A stretch of DNA of 13,696 bases from NCBI GenBank assembly GCA_002309655.1, contig DBXM01000001.1, positions 1 to 13,696 on the forward strand, given 5' to 3'. The notes beneath the pieces are model-generated. The model saw only the letters and a program-made list of their open reading frames with translations. It was not told the origin of the DNA and ran no database searches. Made by a program: the position numbers and the translations under genes. This DNA comes from Mageeibacillus sp. UBA1212 (GTDB lineage: Bacteria; Bacillota; Clostridia; UBA1212). Positions 6,541 to 13,543 of the stretch are shown here, piece after piece. Position 1 is the first letter of the stretch, and each line of letters begins with the position of its first letter.

Positions 6541-8039
6541 ACGGAACGGATATGTTTAACGCGATGGCGAAAATTGACGAGAGCCTGATCGACGGCAGCA
6601 TTCCCGCCGAGTCGGACCGCAAAAACGTGAAAAAACAGAAGCTGGTCAGGCTGATTCCGGTCGTGGCGGTGCTGGTGCTGGCGGTCACCGCAGGTGTTAT
6701 TGCAGGCGGTTTCGCGATAGCCGCGGAGGCGAAAGAATACAAAGAGGCGGTCAGCTTTTTTGAGGACCACGGCCTTTCCATGGAGGGTCTGAACCGGGCT
6801 GAAGTGAAGGCGGTCTACAGGGACATTACGACCAACAGCTTTACCTACGGGAAAACGGCGGAAGTGCTCAGGAATTCCGTCCCCGGATTTGAACTGCTTC
6901 AGGACGAACCGACTGCCGAAGAACTTGCCGCTGTGTGGAATTATAATCTTTGGGGCTTCAATCCGCTAAAAAAGGGGTACAGCTACGAAAAGAGTCCGGT
7001 TTACGTCAGCAACGGAAACGGCTACTCGACTTTTGAGAAAACAGTGGTCAAGTGCTACAAGGACGGCGAGGTGATCTGGGAGCGGGAGTTCCCGGGAACG
7101 TATATAAGCGACGGCGTTCACACGGAGAGCGGAACATTTCTGTGGGGCAACGACAGGGCCGTCACACACTCGGATCTGAACAGCAATTCTAAGTATTCGT
7201 GGGTGGCGCGTGTCGACGACAGCGGAAAAATCGTGTTCACCCATACGTTCGACCGCGAACTCAACTACGAATACGTTCTGAACGTTTACGACAACGGTGA
7301 CGGAACGTATACCGTGATAAGCCGTGGCAGATACATCAGCGCCGATGACGCATACGAGCGACTCTATATAACTCAGCTGGATGCGACAGGAACGGAGATA
7401 AGAAGCGTCCAAAAGATCTTCGAACGCAAAAGCACGGTCGTGAAGGCGGTGCGGTACAATCAGGGGTATATTATTTTGATGAAAGAACTCGACAATTCCC
7501 AATCGTTGCTGCATTTTGTAGACGGCGAAGGAAACGAAATCAGGAGTTTTTCCTACGAGGAAGACGATTTCTACTATAGCATTATGGACGCGACCGAGTG
7601 TGGTGGCCGGATATTCGTTTCTGCGTACGCCTACAATAAAGCCAACGATTTCTACGGAAGGTGGGAAATCGGGAGTATCATGCGCTACATTTACGGAGAT
7701 CCGGAGGACCCGAAGATGGATAAGATGGATATTACAAGCGAAGAACTGACTCCGGTCGTGCGCGCCAATTACACCGCCGTCCTGCTTATCCTGGAACCTG
7801 AAAGCGGCAGTGTCGAGAAGTTCTTCTCGGTAAAAGGCTGCCTAGGCGCGGCACTCAACGTCGGCGGTTCCGGCGACCTGGAATGGGACGTTGAGAATAT
7901 TACGTCAACGTATTTTTCTCCCGCGACAAGCTCGTTCAGCATTGCCGGCGTGGCAAAGGTCATCCGCTATGAGTTTGACGAAAGCGGGAGCCTGATCGGG
8001 TTCGCGGATACGGGCGAGACTGCGACGTACAGGAGATAG
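6537..8039 (+). CDS. Single-pass membrane protein with propeller-like extracellular domain, partner of the XRE/sigma-4 regulator
   Basis: 500 aa. The ATG at 6537 overlaps the regulator stop (ATGA) and has AAGGAGA at 6523-6529, 7 nt upstream; the frame is also open upstream (to 6009), but that part is out-of-frame sequence of the regulator. Residues 1-37 are a short cytosolic tail (DMFNAMAKIDESLID) resembling the tails of membrane proteins encoded beside ECF sigma factors in Clostridia. One transmembrane helix spans about 38-62. The rest is probably extracellular and shows recurring strand-turn units with a D/E-x-G turn starting near residues 169, 222, 275, 323, 414 and 474 (for example ARVDDSGKIVFTHTF, HFVDGEGNEIRSF), consistent with a beta-propeller-like fold. 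No enzymatic motif is seen. A sensor or anti-activator role is inferred from the gene pairing. Confidence 0.85.
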   Translation: MNGTDMFNAMAKIDESLIDGSIPAESDRKNVKKQKLVRLIPVVAVLVLAVTAGVIAGGFAIAAEAKEYKEAVSFFEDHGLSMEGLNRAEVKAVYRDITTNSFTYGKTAEVLRNSVPGFELLQDEPTAEELAAVWNYNLWGFNPLKKGYSYEKSPVYVSNGNGYSTFEKTVVKCYKDGEVIWEREFPGTYISDGVHTESGTFLWGNDRAVTHSDLNSNSKYSWVARVDDSGKIVFTHTFDRELNYEYVLNVYDNGDGTYTVISRGRYISADDAYERLYITQLDATGTEIRSVQKIFERKSTVVKAVRYNQGYIILMKELDNSQSLLHFVDGEGNEIRSFSYEEDDFYYSIMDATECGGRIFVSAYAYNKANDFYGRWEIGSIMRYIYGDPEDPKMDKMDITSEELTPVVRANYTAVLLILEPESGSVEKFFSVKGCLGAALNVGGSGDLEWDVENITSTYFSPATSSFSIAGVAKVIRYEFDESGSLIGFADTGETATYRR

Positions 8040-8079
8040 GGAAGCGTTTGCGTAAATTGAACACGCCTTAATGAGGGGG

Positions 8080-8119
8080 CCGCCCACGTCTTTCCGTGAC
8101 GCGGGCGGATCCTTTTTCT
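8080..8119 (+). terminator. Rho-independent terminator of the regulator operon
   Basis: CCGCCC (8080-8085) / GGGCGG (8103-8108) plus inner CGTC (8087-8090) / GACG (8098-8101), with one A-C mismatch between the stems, then ATCCTTTTTCT. It starts 41 nt after the stop. Confidence 0.88.
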
Positions 8120-8122
8120 CCC

Positions 8123-8151
8123 TTGACAATACCCTTGCGGATATATAGAAT
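8123..8151 (+). promoter_or_regulatory. Near-consensus sigma-A promoter
   Basis: Perfect TTGACA (8123-8128), 17-nt spacer, TAGAAT (8146-8151). Predicted start near 8158, with a leader of about 46 nt before ATG 8204. Confidence 0.88.
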
Positions 8152-8157
8152 ACCATC

Positions 8158-8174
8158 GTTCAAAAAGATTGAAC
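8158..8174 (+). promoter_or_regulatory. Palindrome at the predicted transcription start (candidate operator)
   Basis: GTTCAA (8158-8163) / TTGAAC (8169-8174) with a 5-nt AAAGA centre. A perfect 6+6 palindrome starting at the predicted +1 of a strong promoter is typical of repressor operators; a small RNA hairpin is the alternative. No dedicated repressor gene lies next to it. Confidence 0.4.
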
Positions 8175-8203
8175 ATATCAAGTTTTAAAAGGACTATTCG
8201 ATC

Positions 8204-9778
8204 ATGGACAGAAAAGAACTTGCCAGACAGGCTTTTGAAGAGTGCTGCTCGCCCGAGACCACCGTCCGTTACGGCGTGAAGAGGGGGAGACCGTTCTGGA
8301 ACGTGGAGTCGACGATGTTTATGTACGTGCCGGCGTTCCATTTTACCGCGATCCGCGACTGCGCCAGGTATTTGTACAAGGCGGTTTGCGAGGACGGCTC
8401 GGTGTACACGTTTGAGGCGCCGGACTGCTGCGTGCTGCTGACCCCTATCTGGGCGGAAATTCCGGAAGGCGTCGTAAAACTGACCGTCACCGCGCTCAAC
8501 CCCGACGGCAGCGAGTACGCCTTGGTAGGCGCGAGAACGTTTTTCAGGCTGGCGAGTTTTCCCGAGGAAACGCCGCCGGCGGTCTGCTCATATAAGGAGG
8601 CGGCCGTGAAGGCGTACCGGTTCGCGATGTCGCAGAGCTTCATTCAGCACTGGCTGGAGTACGGCGAGCCCGACCCTTCGTACGACCTGAATTCCTACCC
8701 GTGCAAAATGATCGGAGCGTTGGTCGAGGCGATGATCTCGTACGCCGGAATCTGCCCCGAAGACGCGGAAAAAGCGATGAAGGTGGCCGTGAACGCCGCA
8801 GATTATCTGATTAAAATTACCCCGCGCGGAGACGTTCCGCTCGCCGACCTGCCGCCCACGTACTACCTTGATTTCTGCCCGGACCCGGTGAAATACGGCG
8901 TGATAACCCCGAACTGGCACGCGGCAACCGCCCACAACGGTACGCAGATGATGATCTACCCGGCGCGCGCGGGAATTATGTACATTAAACTCTGGCGTGC
9001 CACAGGCGATTCCAAATATCTCGAAGAAGCCCTAAAAATAGGGAAATACTTCCTTGACACGATTGAGCCGAACGGCAGCTGGTATCTTGTTCGTTCCTGC
9101 TCGACCGGCCTTCCTGTCACCGGGAACTTCATCTCGCCGATCGACTGCCTGATTCCGTTCCTGACGGACATTTACACGGTGACCGGTGAGGCTTGCTGGA
9201 AGGACGCCTGCGACCGCGCGCTGGATTACGTTTTCAAGACGCAGCTCGCGACCTACAACTGGGAAGGGCAGTTCGAGGACAGCCCGCTCTCAACCAACTA
9301 CATGAACCTGACCCACTACGCGCCGGTTTCGCTGGCCTCGTATCTCGCGAAATACCGCGCCGGCGACAGTGAATCGATTGAGCTCGCGAAGGAACTTATG
9401 CGCTTTGCGGAGGACCAGTTCGTGGTCTGGAAGCGTCCCTACCCGTGGAAGCACGCGACGCCCGACGGCAGCGAACCCTACGACACTGCGAAGTGGCACA
9501 CTCCCGCGGGACTCGAACAGTACGGCTGGTACGTTCCGATCGACGCCTCCACCGCTTCGATTGCGGCCGGATTCCTTGAACTCTACAGGGCTGGCTGCGG
9601 AGACCTCTACCTCGCGAAGGCGAAGGCGCTCACCGACCAGCTGACACGGGTCCAGCATGAAGACGGGAAAATCCCGACCCACTGGATGAACACACCGGAC
9701 GCCGAAAAGAACTTCTGGTTCAACTGCATGTTCGAGAGCTGCCGGATGCTGGCGGAAATGGCTGAGTATCAGGAATAA
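8204..9778 (+). CDS. Predicted cytosolic alpha/alpha-barrel (six-hairpin type) carbohydrate-active enzyme, specificity unknown
   Basis: 524 aa, no signal peptide or transmembrane segment. Residues 1-125 look like a beta-sandwich (FVYP-type strands such as MFMYVPAF, VVKLTVTALN) and 130-524 are helical, with recurring hairpins carrying a W/Y-G-D turn: LWRATGDSKYLEEALKIGKYF (260-283), TVTGEACWKDACDRALDYVF (325-344) and LYRAGCGDLYLAKAKALTDQL (460-480). This pattern, with many exposed aromatics (NGSWYLV at 290-296, GWYVPID at 441-447, THWMN at 492-496), suits the six-hairpin glycosidase or uronate lyase superfamily. I cannot assign a GH or PL family, and no catalytic residue is certain. Action on imported oligosaccharides is inferred from the cytosolic location. 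The SD is modest (AAAAGGA at 8187-8193, about 10 nt upstream). It is monocistronic with its own promoter. Confidence 0.75.
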   Translation: MDRKELARQAFEECCSPETTVRYGVKRGRPFWNVESTMFMYVPAFHFTAIRDCARYLYKAVCEDGSVYTFEAPDCCVLLTPIWAEIPEGVVKLTVTALNPDGSEYALVGARTFFRLASFPEETPPAVCSYKEAAVKAYRFAMSQSFIQHWLEYGEPDPSYDLNSYPCKMIGALVEAMISYAGICPEDAEKAMKVAVNAADYLIKITPRGDVPLADLPPTYYLDFCPDPVKYGVITPNWHAATAHNGTQMMIYPARAGIMYIKLWRATGDSKYLEEALKIGKYFLDTIEPNGSWYLVRSCSTGLPVTGNFISPIDCLIPFLTDIYTVTGEACWKDACDRALDYVFKTQLATYNWEGQFEDSPLSTNYMNLTHYAPVSLASYLAKYRAGDSESIELAKELMRFAEDQFVVWKRPYPWKHATPDGSEPYDTAKWHTPAGLEQYGWYVPIDASTASIAAGFLELYRAGCGDLYLAKAKALTDQLTRVQHEDGKIPTHWMNTPDAEKNFWFNCMFESCRMLAEMAEYQE

Positions 9779-9799
9779 GATTAACCTTGAATAAAGAAA

Positions 9800-9834
9800 G
9801 GGGCCGGCGCTTCACAAACCGATGCGCCGGCCCC
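9800..9834 (-). terminator. Strong terminator hairpin between convergent genes
   Basis: Perfect 11-bp stem GGGGCCGGCGC (9800-9810) / GCGCCGGCCCC (9824-9834) with a 13-nt loop. On the minus strand it is followed by TTTCTTTATT, so it best serves the PAP2 gene. The plus side lacks a T-tract, though the hairpin may also stop or stabilise the 8204-9778 transcript. Confidence 0.85.
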
Positions 9835-9856
9835 TATCAGTATTACAAAGGAAAAA

Positions 9857-10906
9857 CTACGCCACCTGAGCTTCTTCCTGTACTTCTTCCTGAACCTCCG
9901 GTTGAGCTTCTTCCTCAACATCTTCATGCAAAAGCTCAACTCTCGGCTTCTTTTTGAAAATCTTGTTCCAGAGCTTGTCGGTCGCCTTGAAGAGCAACGG
10001 GTAGACGCCGATGACTACGAAGATGACAATTGCGTAGCGGCATGTGCGGATAAGGTGCGCGAGGAAATTGCCCGCGTCCAGGATCTCCGAGGGGAAGGGC
10101 ATCTTGAGCAGCGTGTTCAGTCCGAAATAGATCAGACCGCCGCCGGCCGTTCTAAGGATGCAGCGGATGATATTCTTTGTATTGTTGAAGTTGACGAAAC
10201 GTTCCTCGAAGGGCTCCGCGACGAGGAAGCCGACCAGCATGCCGAAGGAACTGAAGTAGTCGTTGGTCCTGCAGTAGAAAAAGCCGGGCAGGGAGAGAAC
10301 CAGCAGAACTCCGTAGAAGAGCCAGCGGTTCTTGATCGCTTTGCGAAGCAGCGGGATCAGTAGCACGACCAGCGCGCCGAGAACGAAGCCGCAGAGCACG
10401 TCGGTGGGGTAGTGAACGCCGACGAAAACGCGGGAAAAACCGACGAGCAGCGGAAGGATGACGGCAAGCGCCCAAAGCCAGCCGCGCTTTTTCTCGTGGG
10501 CGGCAAGGGAGCCGTATATGGTCACCGCGTTTGCGGAGTGTCCGCTCGGGAAGGAATAACCCTGGGCCGCGACGTCCATAACGTCCGCGCTGCTGTCAAC
10601 GGGCCGGAGCGGCTTGATGTTGTAGCCGGGAACGAAATACGGGCGGAGGCGCAGGAAGATATTCTTGATCATCGGATTCCAGACGTTCACCATCAGAACG
10701 TTCAACCCGATGTATTTGCCGAACTCCTTGTTAAGACCCCAGTACAGGAAGCCCATTATGGCCACCATCAGGAGCTCCTCACCGAACGCCGACAGGTTGG
10801 AAAGGATCCAAAAACCGAAGCCGGTGCTCCCGATGTGGCTCTGCAGCCACTCCATCAACTGCATTTCCCACTCAAAATAGAAAATAGAACCGGTTACTTC
10901 ACCCAT
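9857..10906 (-). CDS. PAP2-family membrane phosphatase
   Basis: 349 aa. All three PAP2 (type 2 phosphatidic acid phosphatase) motifs are intact: KNIFLRLRP (K81, R88, P89), FPSGH (S121, G122, H123) and SRVFVGVHYPTD (S158, R159, H165, D169). These form the histidine-based site that hydrolyses lipid phosphates such as undecaprenyl pyrophosphate or phosphatidate; the actual substrate is not determinable here. Several transmembrane segments surround the core, and two or three more lie after it (about 195-210, 255-268 and 288-306), making the protein longer than minimal PAP2 enzymes. It ends in a highly acidic Glu/Gln/Val tail (326-349). ATG 10906 is preceded on the minus strand by AGGAGG (plus positions 10917-10922). 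It is monocistronic, with its own promoter and terminator. Confidence 0.93.
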   Translation of the reverse strand: MGEVTGSIFYFEWEMQLMEWLQSHIGSTGFGFWILSNLSAFGEELLMVAIMGFLYWGLNKEFGKYIGLNVLMVNVWNPMIKNIFLRLRPYFVPGYNIKPLRPVDSSADVMDVAAQGYSFPSGHSANAVTIYGSLAAHEKKRGWLWALAVILPLLVGFSRVFVGVHYPTDVLCGFVLGALVVLLIPLLRKAIKNRWLFYGVLLVLSLPGFFYCRTNDYFSSFGMLVGFLVAEPFEERFVNFNNTKNIIRCILRTAGGGLIYFGLNTLLKMPFPSEILDAGNFLAHLIRTCRYAIVIFVVIGVYPLLFKATDKLWNKIFKKKPRVELLHEDVEEEAQPEVQEEVQEEAQVA

Positions 10907-11003
10907 AAAAACAGTTCCTCCTCGGGCATATTATTTGGCGGCTTCGCGGTGCGATTTGGGCCGGGAGCCGCGTTTCCGTTATCTACGGATTTGATTTGAA
11001 GTA

Positions 11004-11032
11004 ATTTTAACGCACATTCGGGCGGATGTCAA
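11004..11032 (-). promoter_or_regulatory. Near-consensus sigma-A promoter of the PAP2 gene
   Basis: On the minus strand: TTGACA (plus 11027-11032), 17-nt spacer, TAAAAT (plus 11004-11009). Predicted start near 10997, giving a leader of about 90 nt that can form a modest hairpin from AGCCGC/GCGGCT arms (plus 10938-10943 and 10966-10971). Confidence 0.85.
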
Positions 11033-11117
11033 CGAAATGACGGATTTTCGGCAGGGAACGTCAGTGAGCGCGGCAGGCGAAAAAAGCGCGTGAAAAGGCT
11101 CGCAAACGCGGAATCGC

Positions 11118-11146
11118 TTTACTTTCAGCCGTTTAAGCGGTATCAT
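11118..11146 (+). promoter_or_regulatory. Sigma-A-like promoter of the 11190-13183 cluster
   Basis: TTTACT (11118-11123), 17-nt spacer, TATCAT (11141-11146). The -35 matches consensus at four of six bases, the -10 at five of six. It faces away from the PAP2 promoter in the 283-bp divergent region, which otherwise holds nothing I recognise. Confidence 0.55.
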
Positions 11147-11189
11147 AAGAGCGGTTGATTTCAAACGTTTTTGAGGAGCGGAGCATGTT

Positions 11190-11741
11190 ATGAAAAAGAT
11201 TGCAGCGATGTTGTTGGTGATAGTTCTGGCGGCAGGCTTTTGCGCGTGCGCGAGGCAGACGGTGACGCCGGTAGAAACAGAAAAACCTGCGGAGACGGAG
11301 AGCCCCGAGTCGACAGAGAATAACGAGGCAACGGAGGAACCGGAGGCTGCGCCGACGCCCACCCCCGCGAACCCGCACCCGGTGCTTGTGATTGACGTTG
11401 CCGGAACGCTTTTTTACGCGACGCTTGAAGAGAACGGTTCTGCCGACGAGTTTGCCGAGAGGCTGAGCATCGCGCCGGTAACGGTCGACATGCACGACTA
11501 CGGCGGCTTCGAGAAGGTCGGCGATCTGCCCTGGACGATTCCCCGCAACGACACGACGATCACGACCGTCCCGGGCGACGTCATTCTTTATCAGGGAGAT
11601 CAAATTACCCTATATTACGGGGAAAACACGTGGGAGTTCACGAAGCTGGCGCACATTGAAAACGTCACGAAAGAGGAGCTTTTAAAGGCTCTGGGCGACG
11701 GCAACGTGACCGTCAGGTTTTATGTTGAGTGGAGAGTGTGA
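11190..11741 (+). CDS. Lipoprotein with cyclophilin-like domain
   Basis: 183 aa. ATG 11190 has GGAG at 11180-11183, 6 nt upstream; an ATG at 11185 is out of frame. The N-terminus is a lipoprotein signal (MKK, hydrophobic core, FCAC with Cys20 the likely lipidated residue). Residues 21-63 are a Thr/Glu/Pro-rich linker ending in a PTPTPANP segment, suited to spacing a domain from the membrane. Residues about 64-183 match the bacterial cyclophilin-like fold (Cyclophil_like family): GTLFYATLEEN, the segment VTVDMHDYGGFEKVGDLPW, then PGDVILYQGDQITLYYG. These domains share the cyclophilin barrel but usually lack demonstrated prolyl isomerase activity, so the role is unknown. The next gene starts 1 nt after the stop. 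Confidence 0.88.
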   Translation: MKKIAAMLLVIVLAAGFCACARQTVTPVETEKPAETESPESTENNEATEEPEAAPTPTPANPHPVLVIDVAGTLFYATLEENGSADEFAERLSIAPVTVDMHDYGGFEKVGDLPWTIPRNDTTITTVPGDVILYQGDQITLYYGENTWEFTKLAHIENVTKEELLKALGDGNVTVRFYVEWRV

Positions 11742-11742
11742 G

Positions 11743-12345
11743 ATGGAGAATTTGGAAATCAGTCTGAAAGAGTGCGGGCCTGTCACGTTCGAGGAGAGCA
11801 CCGGCAATATAAAGAGCGGAGCGCTTGAGGCGCTTGCCGACGGCACGGTTTCGGTAACGGACTTCGACCGTGAAAAGTTCGCGAACGCGGAGGCGGCGGC
11901 CGGAAGGGTCAGAGAGATTCTTAAGGACGGCGTCGAGAAATGGCTTGCGGCGATGGCCCCGCGCGGACTCTTGTTTTCGAACATGAAGGAGAAGCTCGCG
12001 GACGCGCTCAAAGCGTATTTCTCTTCTGAGGGTATCGCGGCGGACGTGAACGTTTCGGATTTCAAACTCACGGAAGAGTCGGAAAAGAAGCATTCCGATT
12101 TCTGCGACCGGAGAAACAGGGCTTTGTTTTCAAACGTTATAGTGGACAGACCGTATTACCCGGATCAGGACGTCAGAAAAGCGCTCGGTTTGGACTCGCT
12201 CAATCCGGGTTACATGAATCAGGCATCGGATGACGCGGAGCGGGAAAGCAACGGGTTTAAGGACAAATACTGCAGGCAGTGCGGCTCGAAAAGAAAGGGC
12301 GAAGAACGTTTCTGCGAGCAGTGCGGGGCGCAGTTCAAGCGCTGA
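11743..12345 (+). CDS. Small soluble protein with C-terminal zinc ribbon
   Basis: 200 aa from ATG 11743, which lies 1 nt after the previous stop with GGAGA at 11731-11735, 7 nt upstream; an earlier in-frame start (11722) would overlap the previous gene. The C-terminus is a clear zinc ribbon, YCRQCG (C177, C180) and FCEQCG (C191, C194), of the double-zinc-ribbon type. The middle (about 45-115) is predicted helical then beta (VREILKDGVEKWLAAM, LADALKAYFSSEGIAADV), loosely recalling the helical part of SPFH/band-7-like proteins that often carry C-terminal zinc ribbons. No signal peptide or membrane segment is seen, so it is probably cytosolic. The function is not recognised. Confidence 0.82.
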   Translation: MENLEISLKECGPVTFEESTGNIKSGALEALADGTVSVTDFDREKFANAEAAAGRVREILKDGVEKWLAAMAPRGLLFSNMKEKLADALKAYFSSEGIAADVNVSDFKLTEESEKKHSDFCDRRNRALFSNVIVDRPYYPDQDVRKALGLDSLNPGYMNQASDDAERESNGFKDKYCRQCGSKRKGEERFCEQCGAQFKR

Positions 12346-12370
12346 CGGCAGCAAATAAAAAGTTTTCATT

Positions 12371-13183
12371 ATGGACAGCGACGTTAAAACCGGAATCATA
12401 AAAACGAAGTATCCGGTGGTTCTCGTTCACGGGGCGGGAATCCGGGACACGTTTTTTCTGCGCTCTTTCGGGAAGATCGACAAAGAGCTCAGAAAGCTCG
12501 GCTACGACGTCACGGTCGCGGACACGGACGCCTTCGGGACGGTGGAGAGCAACGCGGAGATGCTCAGGCCGCAGATTTTGAAAATGATCGAAGACCGCGG
12601 GTGCGAACAGGTCAACATAATCGCCCACTCGAAGGGCGGGCTCGACTCGCGCTACATGGTCGAACGCTACGAAATGGGCGACAAGGTGGCTTCGCTGACG
12701 ACGCTCTGCACGCCGCACAAGGGGTCGCCGATCGCTTCCGAAATACTCAACTCGCCGGAACGCGTTCTGAACTTTCTTGCGTTTTTCATAAATCTCTATT
12801 ACCGGATCTTCGGCGACAAACACCCGGACTGCCTGACGGTTTGCGAGCAGCTGAAACGCACCGGCTACGGGGAAGAGGCGGCGGTCTCGATTCCCGGCGT
12901 CTATTGCCAGAGCTTCTCGTCGACGGTCAAACAGGACGCCGAAAAGAACGACTTTGTGATGCGGATTCCGCTTCATTTTTCCCGTTATTTCGAGAAAAAC
13001 ACGGAAACGGACGGCCTCGTGCCGCGCGATTCGACGATTTTCGGGATCTACCGCGGCGACTGCCTGAACGGGTCGGTGTCGCACTCCGAGATTATCGATT
13101 TCATGACCGGCAGGGAAGTCAAGGAGAAGGTCCACGCGTTCTATGCAGCGCTGGTGGACGAGCTGGCGAAAATGGGCTTCTGA
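12371..13183 (+). CDS. Alpha/beta-hydrolase lipase/esterase
   Basis: 270 aa. The alpha/beta-hydrolase landmarks are present: YPVVLVHGAG (14-23, oxyanion HG), nucleophile motif AHSKGG with Ser87, TPHKGSP (114-120, typical of lipase class 2 and LipA-like enzymes), Asp214 in TDGLVP, and His238 in SHSEIID. A lid-like insertion (about 126-200) lies between the core strands. It probably hydrolyses acylglycerols or other carboxyl esters. There is no signal peptide, so it appears cytosolic, unlike secreted lipases of this family. It starts 25 nt after the zinc-ribbon gene, but I see no clear Shine-Dalgarno before ATG 12371 (AAATAAAAAGTTTTCATT), so translation may depend on coupling or be weak. The stop lies 5 nt before a structured repeat array. 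Confidence 0.88.
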   Translation: MDSDVKTGIIKTKYPVVLVHGAGIRDTFFLRSFGKIDKELRKLGYDVTVADTDAFGTVESNAEMLRPQILKMIEDRGCEQVNIIAHSKGGLDSRYMVERYEMGDKVASLTTLCTPHKGSPIASEILNSPERVLNFLAFFINLYYRIFGDKHPDCLTVCEQLKRTGYGEEAAVSIPGVYCQSFSSTVKQDAEKNDFVMRIPLHFSRYFEKNTETDGLVPRDSTIFGIYRGDCLNGSVSHSEIIDFMTGREVKEKVHAFYAALVDELAKMGF

Positions 13184-13188
13184 AGAAC

Positions 13189-13256
13189 CGCGTGTGTCTC
13201 CACTCTGTCTCCGACGTAGCTAAGGCTACGAGTCGCCCTCGTGCGAGACACACGCG
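13189..13256 (+). repeat. Nested inverted repeat, unit A
   Basis: Perfect 12-bp arms CGCGTGTGTCTC (13189-13200) / GAGACACACGCG (13245-13256). An inner hairpin CGTAGC (13215-13220) / GCTACG (13225-13230) lies between conserved flanks CACTCTGTCTCC and AGTCGCCCTCGTGCG. It starts 5 nt after the lipase stop, with no T-run behind it, so it is not a standard terminator. Confidence 0.85.
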
Positions 13257-13383
13257 CTTCGACGTTGATATAAGGTGCCGAAGGCGAATTGCTAAAACTC
13301 GTGAGCATCCATTCGGTCTCCGGTTTAGCTGACGCAAACCACTTCCTCACTTCAAAACGCCGCAGCTTTACATTGGCGGCGCG
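13231..13383 (+). repeat. First copy of a 313-bp-offset direct repeat
   Basis: Matches 13544-13696 base for base, except an 11-nt block: ACTCGTGAGCA (13297-13307) versus CCGCGTGTGTC (13610-13620). It contains the right half of unit A, a linker with TAAGGTGCC-GAA-GGCGAATTGC (13271-13292), a small hairpin GGTTT/AAACC, and a GCCGC/GCGGC hairpin near 13360-13380. Confidence 0.9.
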
Positions 13384-13389
13384 AGCGAT

Positions 13390-13464
13390 AAAGCCTGTGT
13401 GTTTCCACTCAGTCTCCAGTTTTGCTTCGCAAAAAGTCGCCTTCGTGCGAAACACACAGGCTTT
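13390..13464 (+). repeat. Nested inverted repeat, unit B (compensated arms)
   Basis: Perfect 16-bp arms AAAGCCTGTGTGTTTC (13390-13405) / GAAACACACAGGCTTT (13449-13464). An inner hairpin TTTTGC (13420-13425) / GCAAAA (13429-13434) lies between CACTCAGTCTCC and AGTCGCCTTCGTGCG. Same architecture as unit A, but the outer-arm and inner-stem sequences differ while pairing is kept. Confidence 0.85.
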
Positions 13465-13543
13465 TACGTGATAATAAGGTGCCATCGGCGAATTGCCGCG
13501 AAGCGGTCAAGTGAGAGACGCAATGTAAAGTGCGGCCGTTAAA

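Noticed and set aside
9902..10999. Plus-strand open frames (9902-10363 and 10412-10999) opposite the PAP2 gene
   Set aside because: The minus-strand frame encodes all three PAP2 motifs; the plus frames show no domain and no ribosome binding site.
13189..13256. Unit A as a standard terminator of the lipase gene
   Set aside because: There is no T-run after the right arm, and the 44-nt interior is far longer than a terminator loop; it could still affect transcript stability.
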